From: FEN-987 sp964598845
GTDB lineage: Archaea > Thermoproteota > Bathyarchaeia > 40CM-2-53-6
DNA length: 47,057 bases
Assembly (NCBI GenBank): GCA_964598845.1
Contig: CAZRDM010000016.1
Span: 1 to 47,057, forward strand
Direction: 5' to 3'
Positions 17,880 through 25,763 of the stretch are shown one piece after another. How positions within the stretch are numbered: the first letter of the stretch is position 1; each line of letters begins with the position of its first letter. The notes under the pieces are model-generated. The model searched no databases and was not told where the DNA came from. It saw only the letters and a program-made list of their open reading frames with translations. A program made the position numbers and the translations under genes.

Positions 17880-18608
17880 TTGGAGCAACAGTCGGTTCGA
17901 GTAATTGTTACGCTTCCCGTCTACAAAGACACAAGATATCTGGTTCGAGCCACGGAGCTCCTCGAAGAACTTACGTCCACCATATCAAAGAACTTCACGC
18001 TCTTGATCGCCGAAGACGGGTCGAATTCATCGAACATAGTAAGCGAGCTGCGGTTACGCTATCCGAACATAGTGTATCTTCAACATGACAATAGACTCGG
18101 CAGGGGCAGGGCATTAAAGGAAGCCTGGAAAAAAGTTGAGGGCGACGTATACGTCTACCTTGATGTAGATCTCGCAACAGACCTCATGGAGTTCGACGCC
18201 TATCGTACTCTGATAGAAAGTCAGAGGGAATGCGACTTGGTGACCGGATCACGTTACATTCCAAGATCAACTACGGATCGACCCTTCTTGAGGTATTTTG
18301 CCTCGGTAGCATACAACTGGCTGATCAGGTCGCTCTTTAAGACCGGTGTACACGATCATCAATGCGGATTCAAGTCATTCTCAAGGAGACTGGTGGAGGT
18401 ATTGTCGATTGAGGCCAAGAGTGACTCTTGGTTTTGGGACACGGAAGTAATAGTATTGGCTAAGAGACTGGGCTTCAAGCTACTTGAAATTCCAATCAAG
18501 TGGACTGAAAGGAGAGGTAGCAAGACACCACTGAAACGATTGGTCAAAGACATCTGCCTTCATGGAGCGGGATTACTGAAGCTCGTTTGGAGGGTTTATC
18601 TTCAATGA
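17880..18608 (+). CDS. GT2 glycosyltransferase, polyprenyl-phosphate sugar synthase-like
   Basis: The protein has 242 residues and a TTG start. It contains TLPVYKDTRYL, AEDGSNSS (E45, D46), YLDVDLATD (D95-D97, DxD) and VTGSRYIPRS, then DHQCGFKSFSR, which matches the acceptor region of the DPM and WaaE-like GT2 group. There is no membrane helix. It is probably the partner of the preceding epimerase and makes a lipid-phosphate sugar or extends a lipid-linked glycan. It is clearly distinct from the GT2 gene at 16048-16776, so the two enzymes probably differ in sugar. Confidence 0.87.
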   Translation: MEQQSVRVIVTLPVYKDTRYLVRATELLEELTSTISKNFTLLIAEDGSNSSNIVSELRLRYPNIVYLQHDNRLGRGRALKEAWKKVEGDVYVYLDVDLATDLMEFDAYRTLIESQRECDLVTGSRYIPRSTTDRPFLRYFASVAYNWLIRSLFKTGVHDHQCGFKSFSRRLVEVLSIEAKSDSWFWDTEVIVLAKRLGFKLLEIPIKWTERRGSKTPLKRLVKDICLHGAGLLKLVWRVYLQ

Positions 18609-18713
18609 CCTCCAGATCTCATCGGTCAATCCGGAAGATTTGATGACAGCATCTTCATTTCCATGATGTTTAAACTCAGCACTGCATCAGAACGCATCTA
18701 GTGAGCCGAACCA

Positions 18714-20357
18714 ATGTTAGGGACGGAGCTAAAGGACCTAGCCTTGCAGAAAGTTAGGGAGCTTGCTCCGTCCGCATCGGAACTCGCGATATGCGAGTAC
18801 GGTCCATCGGTATATGCAAAGCCTGGGAGTTATCGCGGCGAGGATGTACTCGTCGTCTGTGATGGATACGCGGAGGGCTTGAGAGCGCATCGGCATCTTA
18901 CTAACCGAAAGGAAGTTCGCTTCCTAGTAGCGGATCGGAATCTCATCGAATCAGATGTCAAAGAGGGCACTCTAGGCGATTTCCTCACGGAAATCCTACT
19001 CTACCCGACCCAACCGATCGCGAATGACGAATATCTCGAGCGACTAGGAGTAGAAGCGCGAGCTCGCGTAATCAAGGAAGAGATACGAGACCTTGTCGTA
19101 GAATACGGAGAAATGTGCCGAGGACTGGTTGCGAAACCTGAATTTTTCGCCCTATCCAAACTACGCGAAAGGGCCAGAGTCTTTCTGGCGAGTATGGATG
19201 AATATAGAAGGCTCTTGGAGGCTCCGGTTCGCGAGCGTAACCTCTTCTTCCTGAGAGAATCTTTCAAGGTGGCTCTCCAGACCGTCAGAGGCAATCTGGT
19301 CGAGTTCGATGGTCATGATGCCACCATAACGGACAGTGCCGTTGACCGATGGCTAAAGAATAAAGCGTCCGAGCAAGTTGTCAATATTCTTCGACATAGC
19401 CAACGCGCCTTCTATTCATATCTCGCAAAAGGTCGCGCCGTATACCTAAACCTCGATCTCATCGCTCGCGAGCTATACACCCCGCTCCAGTTCGGCCTAG
19501 GCACAGAGTTTGCTGGTGTGGAGCCCGAGGATCCCAAGAATTTCCTGTATCTGCGAACCTCGGAAGGACTTGCTTCACTCAACGAGAGGGCTTCCTTAGA
19601 AGACATCATATTAAGACTTCGACCGGAACGTCCACTCACAATATCACCCCTTGCAGGTGTTCTTAACGAAGTATTCCTAGTCACCATTGGAAAGAAGCGA
19701 TTCGTAGCAAAGAAATTCACTGACTGGCACGGCTTCAAATGGTTCACACTAAACTTGGTCTCGTTCGGAAGCAAATTCTTCGCAGTTTCGGGAAAAGCAA
19801 GGATGACGAGCGAGTATGGAATGAATCGATACTTGGCCAAGAAGGGATTGAAGGTGCCGCAGATCCTGCACGTAAGTGTCAAGCAACGCTTGTTGTTGGA
19901 GAACTACATCTCCGGCATTCCGCTAGACGAGTTCGTTGCAGATGGCGTAAGGAAAGGTATTCTTACAAAATCAGAATATGAGCTTGCGCAGGCTTTGGGC
20001 GAGACACTCGCCAGAATACACGAGGTGGGCGTCTCGGTTGGAGATTCGAAGCCCGAGAACTTTGTGGCCGCGGACGGCGAGATTTACACGGTAGATCTTG
20101 AGCAGGCTGGAAGGAAAGGAGATTACGCTTGGGACATTGCAGAGCTCCTGTTCTACGCTGGTCACTACAGCGAGACTCCCGTACCATCCCGTGGGCTGAC
20201 ACAAATAGTTGAGGCCTTCATACATGGGTATCTTCGGAGAGGAGACAGGACAGAGCTGAGACGCGCAGCTGGCGTCAGGTACGCGAAAGTGTTCTCTATC
20301 TGGACTCCAGCATTAATTATCTTAGAGATTTCTAAGATGCTACGTGAAGCGAGTTGA
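18714..20357 (+). CDS. Nucleotidyltransferase-like domain fused to an atypical protein-kinase-fold domain
   Basis: This 547-residue soluble protein starts with about 75 residues that resemble a nucleotidyltransferase (GPSVYAKPGSYRGEDVLVV). A helical region of about 220 residues follows, then a kinase fold. The kinase has RFVAKKF (ATP-binding Lys 333/334), catalytic loop VGDSKPENFV (D444, N449) and metal motif YTVDLEQAG (D461). The loop is close to that of Bud32/RIO and aminoglycoside-phosphotransferase-like kinases rather than classical HRD kinases. The HAD phosphatase gene begins 14 bases after its stop. Whether it phosphorylates protein, lipid or sugar is unknown; its position after sugar genes makes a small-molecule substrate possible. 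Confidence 0.75.
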   Translation: MLGTELKDLALQKVRELAPSASELAICEYGPSVYAKPGSYRGEDVLVVCDGYAEGLRAHRHLTNRKEVRFLVADRNLIESDVKEGTLGDFLTEILLYPTQPIANDEYLERLGVEARARVIKEEIRDLVVEYGEMCRGLVAKPEFFALSKLRERARVFLASMDEYRRLLEAPVRERNLFFLRESFKVALQTVRGNLVEFDGHDATITDSAVDRWLKNKASEQVVNILRHSQRAFYSYLAKGRAVYLNLDLIARELYTPLQFGLGTEFAGVEPEDPKNFLYLRTSEGLASLNERASLEDIILRLRPERPLTISPLAGVLNEVFLVTIGKKRFVAKKFTDWHGFKWFTLNLVSFGSKFFAVSGKARMTSEYGMNRYLAKKGLKVPQILHVSVKQRLLLENYISGIPLDEFVADGVRKGILTKSEYELAQALGETLARIHEVGVSVGDSKPENFVAADGEIYTVDLEQAGRKGDYAWDIAELLFYAGHYSETPVPSRGLTQIVEAFIHGYLRRGDRTELRRAAGVRYAKVFSIWTPALIILEISKMLREAS

Positions 20358-20371
20358 GGAGATGAGGATCA

Positions 20372-21004
20372 TTGAACAGGAATATTCGATTAGTCATATT
20401 CGACTTGGATGGAACCTTGACCCATGTCGAAAGTCTTTGGCGCTACCTACACGAAGCATTTGGTACATGGAAACTAGGCAGAATCGCAGCCCACAGGTAC
20501 CGGCGAGGAGAGATCAGTTACAAGGAATGGGCCGAGACCGACGCTCGGTGTTGGGCCGGCATCCCGCTCTCACAGGTAAGCACCGTACTTGAAAGGATAC
20601 CCTACCGTCGCGGAGTCAGGGATGTCTTCGAGGCATTGAAGGAGAGAGGCCTGAAGACCGCAATACTGAGTGCAGGTCTATCAATGCTCGCGGACAGGGC
20701 TGCCCAAGAGCTTGGAGCCGATCTCGCGCTGTCAAACGAACTTCAAACGAACGATGGTCGCCTAACCGGTGAGATCAAAGTCAAAGTCGAGGTGAGCGAA
20801 AAGAAACGGGTCGTAGCACAAATCGCGGCGCAATTTGGTATTCCATTGAACCAAGTGGCGCTCGTAGGAGACCATGCCAACGACCTAGCTGAGCCCCAAT
20901 GCTTGAAGATCGCCTTCATGCCTAAGGACAACATCGCAAGACAAGAAGCTGACCTCATCATCGAAGAGGACGACTTAAGTAACCTCCTTCAATACATCCT
21001 CTAA
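20372..21004 (+). CDS. HAD-superfamily phosphatase, SerB/phosphoserine phosphatase-like
   Basis: This 210-residue protein starts at TTG 20372. It has motif I IFDLDGTLT (D11, D13), a helical cap (about residues 25-90), motif II ILSAG, a motif III Lys in VSEKKRVV, and motif IV VGDHANDLAE. The order and the EKK spacing match the phosphoserine phosphatase subgroup. It lies 14 bases after the kinase fusion gene, so kinase and phosphatase are probably co-expressed. Serine biosynthesis or dephosphorylation of a sugar or lipid intermediate are both possible. Confidence 0.82.
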   Translation: MNRNIRLVIFDLDGTLTHVESLWRYLHEAFGTWKLGRIAAHRYRRGEISYKEWAETDARCWAGIPLSQVSTVLERIPYRRGVRDVFEALKERGLKTAILSAGLSMLADRAAQELGADLALSNELQTNDGRLTGEIKVKVEVSEKKRVVAQIAAQFGIPLNQVALVGDHANDLAEPQCLKIAFMPKDNIARQEADLIIEEDDLSNLLQYIL

Positions 21005-21056
21005 CCAGCTCAGCAAGAATACTTTCTGCAACAACGAAGGCTCGAAGGGTGCGGCA

Positions 21057-21506
21057 ATGATCAATGAGAAGAAATTGTTCACTTGCCGAGGAGGAAATCT
21101 GTCAATTAGACTTTACTCAGATAGGATGATGATCTACTCAGCACGTTGGATGAGTCCGAGGTCGTATGAGCTTCCCATAGATCGGATAAGAACAGTCGTT
21201 GTTGAACGCAAGAGCGTAATACCGTTCGCGACAGCCACTGTGCTGGCTGCAGTCTCAGCGGTCGTGGCAAAGTACAACGCGCTATGGTTCATCATCAACT
21301 TGACTCCTGAAAATATGACAAGAATAAGCACGATTGCATTTGGACTAATGGTCCTCTGCGCGATACCGGCCATGTCACGGGCACTCTTCGTGAGTGTGGC
21401 TATCTCTTGGGACGGGCAGCCAGCATCATTCCGTGCGAGGTTTGTTCCCGCGCGCCAGGGAAGAGGCCTCGCCGCGAAGTTTCAGGCTATTTCACTGGAG
21501 AGCTAG
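21057..21506 (+). CDS. Small membrane protein, two helices, PH-like surroundings
   Basis: The protein has 149 residues and two adjacent hydrophobic helices (about residues 55-75 and 88-113). They are flanked by beta-strand segments LSIRLYSDRMMIYSARW and LPIDRIRTVVVERK. This layout resembles small bacterial/archaeal PH-domain membrane proteins in which two helices interrupt a PH fold, but the assignment is weak. It ends 10 bases before the TTG start of TrmI. Function unknown. Confidence 0.65.
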   Translation: MINEKKLFTCRGGNLSIRLYSDRMMIYSARWMSPRSYELPIDRIRTVVVERKSVIPFATATVLAAVSAVVAKYNALWFIINLTPENMTRISTIAFGLMVLCAIPAMSRALFVSVAISWDGQPASFRARFVPARQGRGLAAKFQAISLES

Positions 21507-21516
21507 GTTTCGAGAC

Positions 21517-22305
21517 TTGTCCAAGTTGATATCTGAGGGATCTCTAATCCTCCTCTGCTTCGATGTGAGACATCAGTGGCTTGTGCGCGTCGGTAAGGAC
21601 AGGCAGTTTCACACGCACAAAGGCTTCATCAACCTCTCCGAACTCGTCGGTAAATCTTTCGGAAGCGAAATCAAGTCCTCCCTCGGAGAGTCCTTCTGGG
21701 TTCTAGTGCCCACGACGCATGACCTGATTATGCACAGCGCTCGAAAAACCCAAATCATTTACCCCAAGGACATTGGTCTCATCATCTTGAAATTGGCTCT
21801 ATCATCGGGGTCTCAAGTTCTGGAGGTTGGAACGGGAAGCGGCGCAATGACTGCCGCTGCGGCCACAGCGGTTAAACCGCATGGTCACGTTCACACATAT
21901 GAAGCCAGAAAAGAATTCGCCGAGATGGCTGAAAGAAATCTGAAGCGAGCCTCACTGTTGGAATACGTCACCATTCATCAAATGGACGCAACCCAAGGCA
22001 TCGAAGGTTCAGATTTTGATGCAGCGATAGTAGACGTAGGTGATCCGTGGATGGTCATACCCCATGCGCATAAGGCTTTGTCGGGCGGATCTCCGCTTGT
22101 GTCTTTCAGCCCAACCACAAATCAGGTTGAGAAAACCACTGAAACATTGAGTGAAATTGGATTCTCCAATATCCATACACTCGAGTGTTTCGTACGTGAG
22201 ATAAGAGCGGAGAAAGGGAGAACCCGACCGGCAACAGTCATGGTGGGACACACTGGCTACATGACATTCGCCCAGAAGATCCTTCGTCCAACAAAAGGAT
22301 CATAA
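21517..22305 (+). CDS. trmI: tRNA (adenine-58/57-N1)-methyltransferase TrmI
   Basis: This 262-residue Rossmann methyltransferase has the TrmI N-terminal beta-barrel (GSLILLCFDVRHQWLVRVG) and the signature RKTQIIYPKDIG. The SAM-binding motif is VLEVGTGSGAMT, with acidic YEARKEF as motif II and VDVGDPW as motif IV. The enzyme methylates N1 of A58 (in some archaea also A57) in the tRNA T-loop. The open frame extends upstream into the previous gene, but family length and fold argue for TTG 21517, just after that gene's stop. Confidence 0.88.
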   Translation: MSKLISEGSLILLCFDVRHQWLVRVGKDRQFHTHKGFINLSELVGKSFGSEIKSSLGESFWVLVPTTHDLIMHSARKTQIIYPKDIGLIILKLALSSGSQVLEVGTGSGAMTAAAATAVKPHGHVHTYEARKEFAEMAERNLKRASLLEYVTIHQMDATQGIEGSDFDAAIVDVGDPWMVIPHAHKALSGGSPLVSFSPTTNQVEKTTETLSEIGFSNIHTLECFVREIRAEKGRTRPATVMVGHTGYMTFAQKILRPTKGS

Positions 22306-22374
22306 CTGCGACAAACTAGGTGATAGTAGGGACTCTGCATCACTTCAGTGAATATGCGGCGACAGAGTCCGTTG

Positions 22375-22752
22375 CTAGTGCTGTGAATGGATGAGTTCGA
22401 GCCAGTTTCCGTCGGGGTCCTTTATGAACGCAATTCTCGATGTCGAGCCCTGAAGAGAAAAAGGCTCCATCGCGATTGTAACGCCTCTATTTCTAAGTTC
22501 CATGACAGTTGCATGGACATCCTCCACTTCGAAAGCGATGTGATCGAAATTGTCACCCTCAGCGATTGTTTTCTTATCGCGCCAATGGGTCAGCTCGACA
22601 GCACCGCCGTGTTCATCTTCTAGGAATGCTATCTCAGCATTGTTCTGCTTGACTTCGCGACGGCTGACGAATTTGAGGCCTAGGTTCTCTGAGTAGAACT
22701 TTATTGACCTATCAAGGTCCGAGACATTGAGGCACGTGTGGAGGATCCTCAT
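22375..22752 (-). CDS. VOC-family metalloenzyme, lactoylglutathione-lyase/methylmalonyl-CoA-epimerase type
   Basis: The 125-residue protein is a single vicinal-oxygen-chelate unit of two beta-alpha-beta-beta-beta modules. Metal ligands sit as in glyoxalase I: H5 (ILHTCLNV), E53 (GAVELTHW), H71 (NFDHIAFEV) and E119 (NWLELI). An upstream extension of the frame would overlap the GDH gene; the ATG at 22752 starts the conserved fold exactly. The usual substrate class is alpha-ketoaldehyde-thiol adducts. Because most archaea lack glutathione, another thiol or another VOC reaction is possible. It follows the GDH gene on the same strand after 55 bases. Confidence 0.85.
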   Translation of the reverse strand: MRILHTCLNVSDLDRSIKFYSENLGLKFVSRREVKQNNAEIAFLEDEHGGAVELTHWRDKKTIAEGDNFDHIAFEVEDVHATVMELRNRGVTIAMEPFSLQGSTSRIAFIKDPDGNWLELIHSQH

Positions 22753-22807
22753 CAGGTGCTCCCCCACGGACGGAGCTTGAGAAACGGACAGAATCAAAAG
22801 ATGAGGC

Positions 22808-24094
22808 TTATACCCAGCCACGAATCTTCATGGCGGTTGCGACTTTGTTGATGGCGTAGGCGTAAGCTCCCAGTCGCATATCGACGTTGTGCTTGCGCGT
22901 TGTGTCCCAGACTTCGCCGAAGGCCTTTTGCATTACGCTTCTCAGCCTCTGGTCTACTTCCTCGGCGGTCCAGTAGAGGTTCTGCGAGTTCTGAACCCAT
23001 TCGAGGTATGATACACTTACTCCGCCAGAATTAGCCAATACGTCTGGAATCACGGTCACGTTGTTCTTGAATAGGATATCATCCGCCTCGGGCGTTGTCG
23101 GTCCGTTCGCGGCCTCTGCGACTACTTTAGCCCGAATCTTGGATGCGTTCTTTGCGGTTATTTGGTTCTCCAAGGCTGCGGGAACTAAAATGTCAACATC
23201 ACTCTCCAAGAGTTCCTCGTTTGTCATAGTCTTCGAACCGGGGAAGTTCAGAACCGTTCCCGTCTTCTTCTTGTGCGCGTCTGTTTCTTGGAATCTTAGA
23301 CCGTTGCCGTTGCAGATTCCGCCCTTCGAGTCGCTGATTGCGACCACCTTGGCACCCAGCTCGTCTAGGAATTTGTGCGCATAGGAGCCGGCATTCCCAT
23401 ATCCTTGCACAGCCGCGGTTGCGCGGTGCAGGTCGATTTTCATTTTCTTGGCGGCTTCTTCCACCACAAAGGCAAGTCCACGTGCGGTGGCTGTATCGCG
23501 TCCCAAGGAGCCTCCAATAATCAGGGGCTTACCTGTGACAACACCAAAGGCATTGTGTCCGACCGTTCTGCTGTATTCATCCATGAACCATGCCATTACC
23601 TGTGAGTCCGTGTAGACGTCAGGTGCGGGGATGTCTCGGTCCGGGGCAACGATCTCTGCGATCAGACTGAAGTAAGCTCGCGAGAGCCTCTCTAGTTCTC
23701 CCCTGCTGAGCCTCTTAGGGTCAACTGTGACCCCTCCCTTTCCGCCCCCGAACGGGATGCCCACAATTGCACATTTCCAGGTCATCCACATCGACAATGC
23801 CTTGACCTCATCAAGGGTAACGTTTGGATGATATCGGATGCCGCCCTTGTATGGTCCTAAGGCATTATTGTGCTGGGATCTGAAACCTTGGAAGACCATG
23901 ATTCGACCGTTGTCCATTCGGACCGGCAAGTTCACTGTGAGGACTCTGCGTGGCTTTCGTAAGATCTCAATGATGTTTTCATCGAGATCAATGACCTTAG
24001 CGGCCCGCTCAAGTTGTTCAACAGCGATATCGTAGGCAGTGCGGGCTTCTTTGCTGTAGGGAACTGCTTCATGCCTTGCAACTATTTCGGTCAA
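22808..24094 (-). CDS. gdhA: Glutamate dehydrogenase (Glu/Leu/Phe/Val dehydrogenase family)
   Basis: This 428-residue hexameric-type GDH oxidatively deaminates glutamate or runs in reverse to assimilate ammonia. It has GPYKGGIRYHP, the substrate Lys in TWKCAI (K107), the second Lys in PFGGGKGG (K119), and PAPDVYTDSQVMAWF. The dinucleotide motif GYGNAGSYA is followed by an acidic-position D in ISDSKG. Length fits the archaeal GDH family. Cofactor preference is not decidable by eye. The start is TTG 24094, with a TATA-like box about 40 bases upstream that it appears to share with the divergent small gene at 24157. Confidence 0.95.
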   Translation of the reverse strand: MTEIVARHEAVPYSKEARTAYDIAVEQLERAAKVIDLDENIIEILRKPRRVLTVNLPVRMDNGRIMVFQGFRSQHNNALGPYKGGIRYHPNVTLDEVKALSMWMTWKCAIVGIPFGGGKGGVTVDPKRLSRGELERLSRAYFSLIAEIVAPDRDIPAPDVYTDSQVMAWFMDEYSRTVGHNAFGVVTGKPLIIGGSLGRDTATARGLAFVVEEAAKKMKIDLHRATAAVQGYGNAGSYAHKFLDELGAKVVAISDSKGGICNGNGLRFQETDAHKKKTGTVLNFPGSKTMTNEELLESDVDILVPAALENQITAKNASKIRAKVVAEAANGPTTPEADDILFKNNVTVIPDVLANSGGVSVSYLEWVQNSQNLYWTAEEVDQRLRSVMQKAFGEVWDTTRKHNVDMRLGAYAYAINKVATAMKIRGWV

Positions 24095-24126
24095 ACTGAA
24101 TTACCGAGCCGGCATTGCCTGAACGA

Positions 24127-24138
24127 TTAGTTAAAGCC
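24127..24138. promoter_or_regulatory. Shared divergent TATA-like region between gdhA and a small membrane gene
   Basis: TTAGTTAAAG on the plus strand and TTTAACTAAT on the minus strand occupy the same bases. Each gives a start site about 25-30 bases away. On the plus side this falls almost exactly on ATG 24157, suggesting a leaderless mRNA; on the minus side it falls near 24108, just ahead of the gdhA TTG. Confidence 0.4.
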
Positions 24139-24156
24139 TTTGACAAGCTTTTATCC

Positions 24157-24399
24157 ATGAAATCAATGAAAGGCGCTTCATCGTGGCGATACTTCTTGTC
24201 CCAGAAGACGCAACCCAAGAGGCGTGGAATGCGCGATGTCGCAGTCGCCCTTGCAGCCGCTATGCTGATGATGTCTCCAAGCTATCTCGCGAGTATTGCG
24301 ATGCATCGCCTGAACATTGAGATCTCTGTCGTTGCGATCATGTCACTTGCTCTCTTCCTCGTCGGGGCTTTCCTCCTAGCGAGACTACTGAGGCGTTGA
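24157..24399 (+). CDS. Small two-helix membrane protein
   Basis: From ATG 24157 the protein has 80 residues: a basic N-terminus (about 30 residues, KTQPKRRGMRD) and two hydrophobic helices (about 25-43 and 53-75), ending in LLRR. An in-frame TTG at 24115 would lengthen it, but the TATA-like position argues against that. I do not recognise the family. It lies head-to-head with gdhA and its stop is 9 bases from that of the convergent protease gene. Function unknown. Confidence 0.5.
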   Translation: MKSMKGASSWRYFLSQKTQPKRRGMRDVAVALAAAMLMMSPSYLASIAMHRLNIEISVVAIMSLALFLVGAFLLARLLRR

Positions 24400-24407
24400 G
24401 CGGGCTT

Positions 24408-25205
24408 TTAGATGAAAGGTCGTAAAATGAAATACGTATAGATCGTAAGCGCTAGGGAGAGCGAGAACGACGCGGCCCAGTACCTCCTCTTCCAAGCATA
24501 GACTTTCTGTCCATCCAAGACCGCGAACGGAATCAGGTTGAAAAGAGCAAGGAAAGAGTTGATCGCGGCACCAGCAACAATCGCGCGATATATTCCAGTG
24601 CCAATGAGAGCCGGCAAGATCATCAGAAGCCCAATCGCAATTACGATGTTAACGAGAGGTCCGGCGAAGGCTGTTCGACCCATTCGATCTCGATCCGCAA
24701 AACCCGATATCATGACAGCTCCTGGTGCAATGAATTTTATCGGCGATACTATCGACATCGCAGTCAGTATCACTCCCATACTGTTCAGGCGGAACTCAGC
24801 CCATAACCCGTAGCCTTGAGCGACGTATTTGTGGGCGAGTTCATGGAGAATAAATCCTGTCGAGAAGAGCACCGTGGCAATGATTAGGGCAAGGGCGTTC
24901 AGGGGGCTTCCCAGAAAGAAAGATGCCCCTGCGGCCGTCACTAGCACCATCCCGACTATCAAATGTTGAGATTCTGTACGGCCAAACTTGACGGTCAGCT
25001 GTCGAGGTGGTAAGAGTATGCTCCGGGTTTCCGACGATAGCCTAACAGGACTCATGCTGGCGCGTGCATATCGAACTGCTTTCACACGCCATGTTTCGGC
25101 GCATTCGTGATTCTCGGGAAGTCTGTGTTCCGGACAGTAATAATGTTCGCAATAATTGCACCTGAAGGGAAGGTCTACTTCTACCCCGCACCTCTCGCAT
25201 TTCAA
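24408..25205 (-). CDS. AN1 zinc finger fused to an M50 (site-2 protease) intramembrane metalloprotease
   Basis: From TTG 25205 the protein has 265 residues. Residues 3-35 are a full AN1-type zinc finger (C3, C6, C16, C19, C24, H27, H33, C35). The rest is a multi-pass S2P-like peptidase with HELAH (121-125), the AGPLVNI loop (181-187) and NLIPFAVLDG (223-232, D231 as third zinc ligand). Such enzymes cleave membrane proteins in regulated intramembrane proteolysis. The AN1 domain may recruit a substrate or ubiquitin-like modifier. The frame is open to 25352, but that would run into the divergent small zinc-protein gene. The TTG has a GAGGACGGGG ribosome site and a TATA-like box about 45 bases upstream. 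Confidence 0.88.
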   Translation of the reverse strand: MKCERCGVEVDLPFRCNYCEHYYCPEHRLPENHECAETWRVKAVRYARASMSPVRLSSETRSILLPPRQLTVKFGRTESQHLIVGMVLVTAAGASFFLGSPLNALALIIATVLFSTGFILHELAHKYVAQGYGLWAEFRLNSMGVILTAMSIVSPIKFIAPGAVMISGFADRDRMGRTAFAGPLVNIVIAIGLLMILPALIGTGIYRAIVAGAAINSFLALFNLIPFAVLDGQKVYAWKRRYWAASFSLSLALTIYTYFILRPFI

Positions 25206-25250
25206 GCGCTGGCGATCCCCGTCCTCTGGAGATACTTGTCGGCTCCTTAC

Positions 25251-25260
25251 TTTTAATGTT
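25251..25260. promoter_or_regulatory. Shared divergent TATA-like box between the AN1-M50 protease and the small zinc-finger gene
   Basis: TTTTAATGTT on the plus strand reads as AACATTAAAA on the minus strand. It lies about 46 bases from the protease TTG (25205) and 31 bases from the TTG of the small gene (25291), a workable distance for both. Confidence 0.4.
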
Positions 25261-25290
25261 GGTACCGCTTTATTCGCATGAGGGAAAAGG

Positions 25291-25467
25291 TTGCCAAAAT
25301 GTGCAACATGTGGGAAGGAGTTCACGAAGTCAGAGAAATGCCTGTATTGCAACGAGCAGTTCTGCGAAGAAGATTATCTCAAACATATGGCTTGGGAGCG
25401 CCGTCACGCAGGAATCGCGGAGGAGGAAGGGAAATTCTGGCGTAAGAGACGTGAGGCACCTTCGTAA
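25291..25467 (+). CDS. Small AN1-like zinc-finger protein (58 residues)
   Basis: The short protein reads from TTG 25291 and has a GAGGG ribosome site just upstream. It holds C4-x2-C7, C17-x2-C20, C25, D28, H32 and H39, which is close to the AN1 layout but with Asp where AN1 has its first His. A charged tail ends KFWRKRREAPS. The first two cysteine pairs are spaced much like those in the divergent AN1-M50 protease, so the two genes may share ancestry or work on the same target. The protein is soluble and of unknown function. Confidence 0.65.
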   Translation: MPKCATCGKEFTKSEKCLYCNEQFCEEDYLKHMAWERRHAGIAEEEGKFWRKRREAPS

Positions 25468-25547
25468 GACGGACCTCCAAAGCTTCAAACTCGAAACAGA
25501 ATTCGAGAGGTTTTATTAACCAAGCCGTGAAGCTAGCTTCGACACGA

Positions 25548-25763
25548 ATGTCAAAGTATTACAGGAAAGAAGAGAAAACCACGATTCCGAAGCACAGGCA
25601 TTGTGGGGTCTGTTCAACCCCGACCCCAATCGATAAAGAGTTCTGTGGACCAAATTGTGAAGACAAATTCAAGCGAATGGAAAGAAGAAGAAAGTACACA
25701 TTTATCGTGATCCTCTTGACGTTTCCTCTTCTCTTCTTGGTTTTGACATTGTTCCGCCGCTAA
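25548..25763 (+). CDS. Small zinc-ribbon membrane protein (DUF2116-like)
   Basis: The 71-residue protein has HRHCGVCSTPTPIDKEFCGPNC, two CxxC-type knuckles as in the archaeal DUF2116 family. A basic linker (KFKRMERRRK) and one C-terminal membrane helix (FIVILLTFPLLFLVLTLF) follow. The zinc ribbon should face the cytoplasm. An in-frame GTG at 25527 exists, but the TATA-like TTTATTAA (about 25512-25519) points to a start near ATG 25548. Its role is unknown in the family; tail-anchored adaptors for membrane processes are a common guess. Confidence 0.78.
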   Translation: MSKYYRKEEKTTIPKHRHCGVCSTPTPIDKEFCGPNCEDKFKRMERRRKYTFIVILLTFPLLFLVLTLFRR

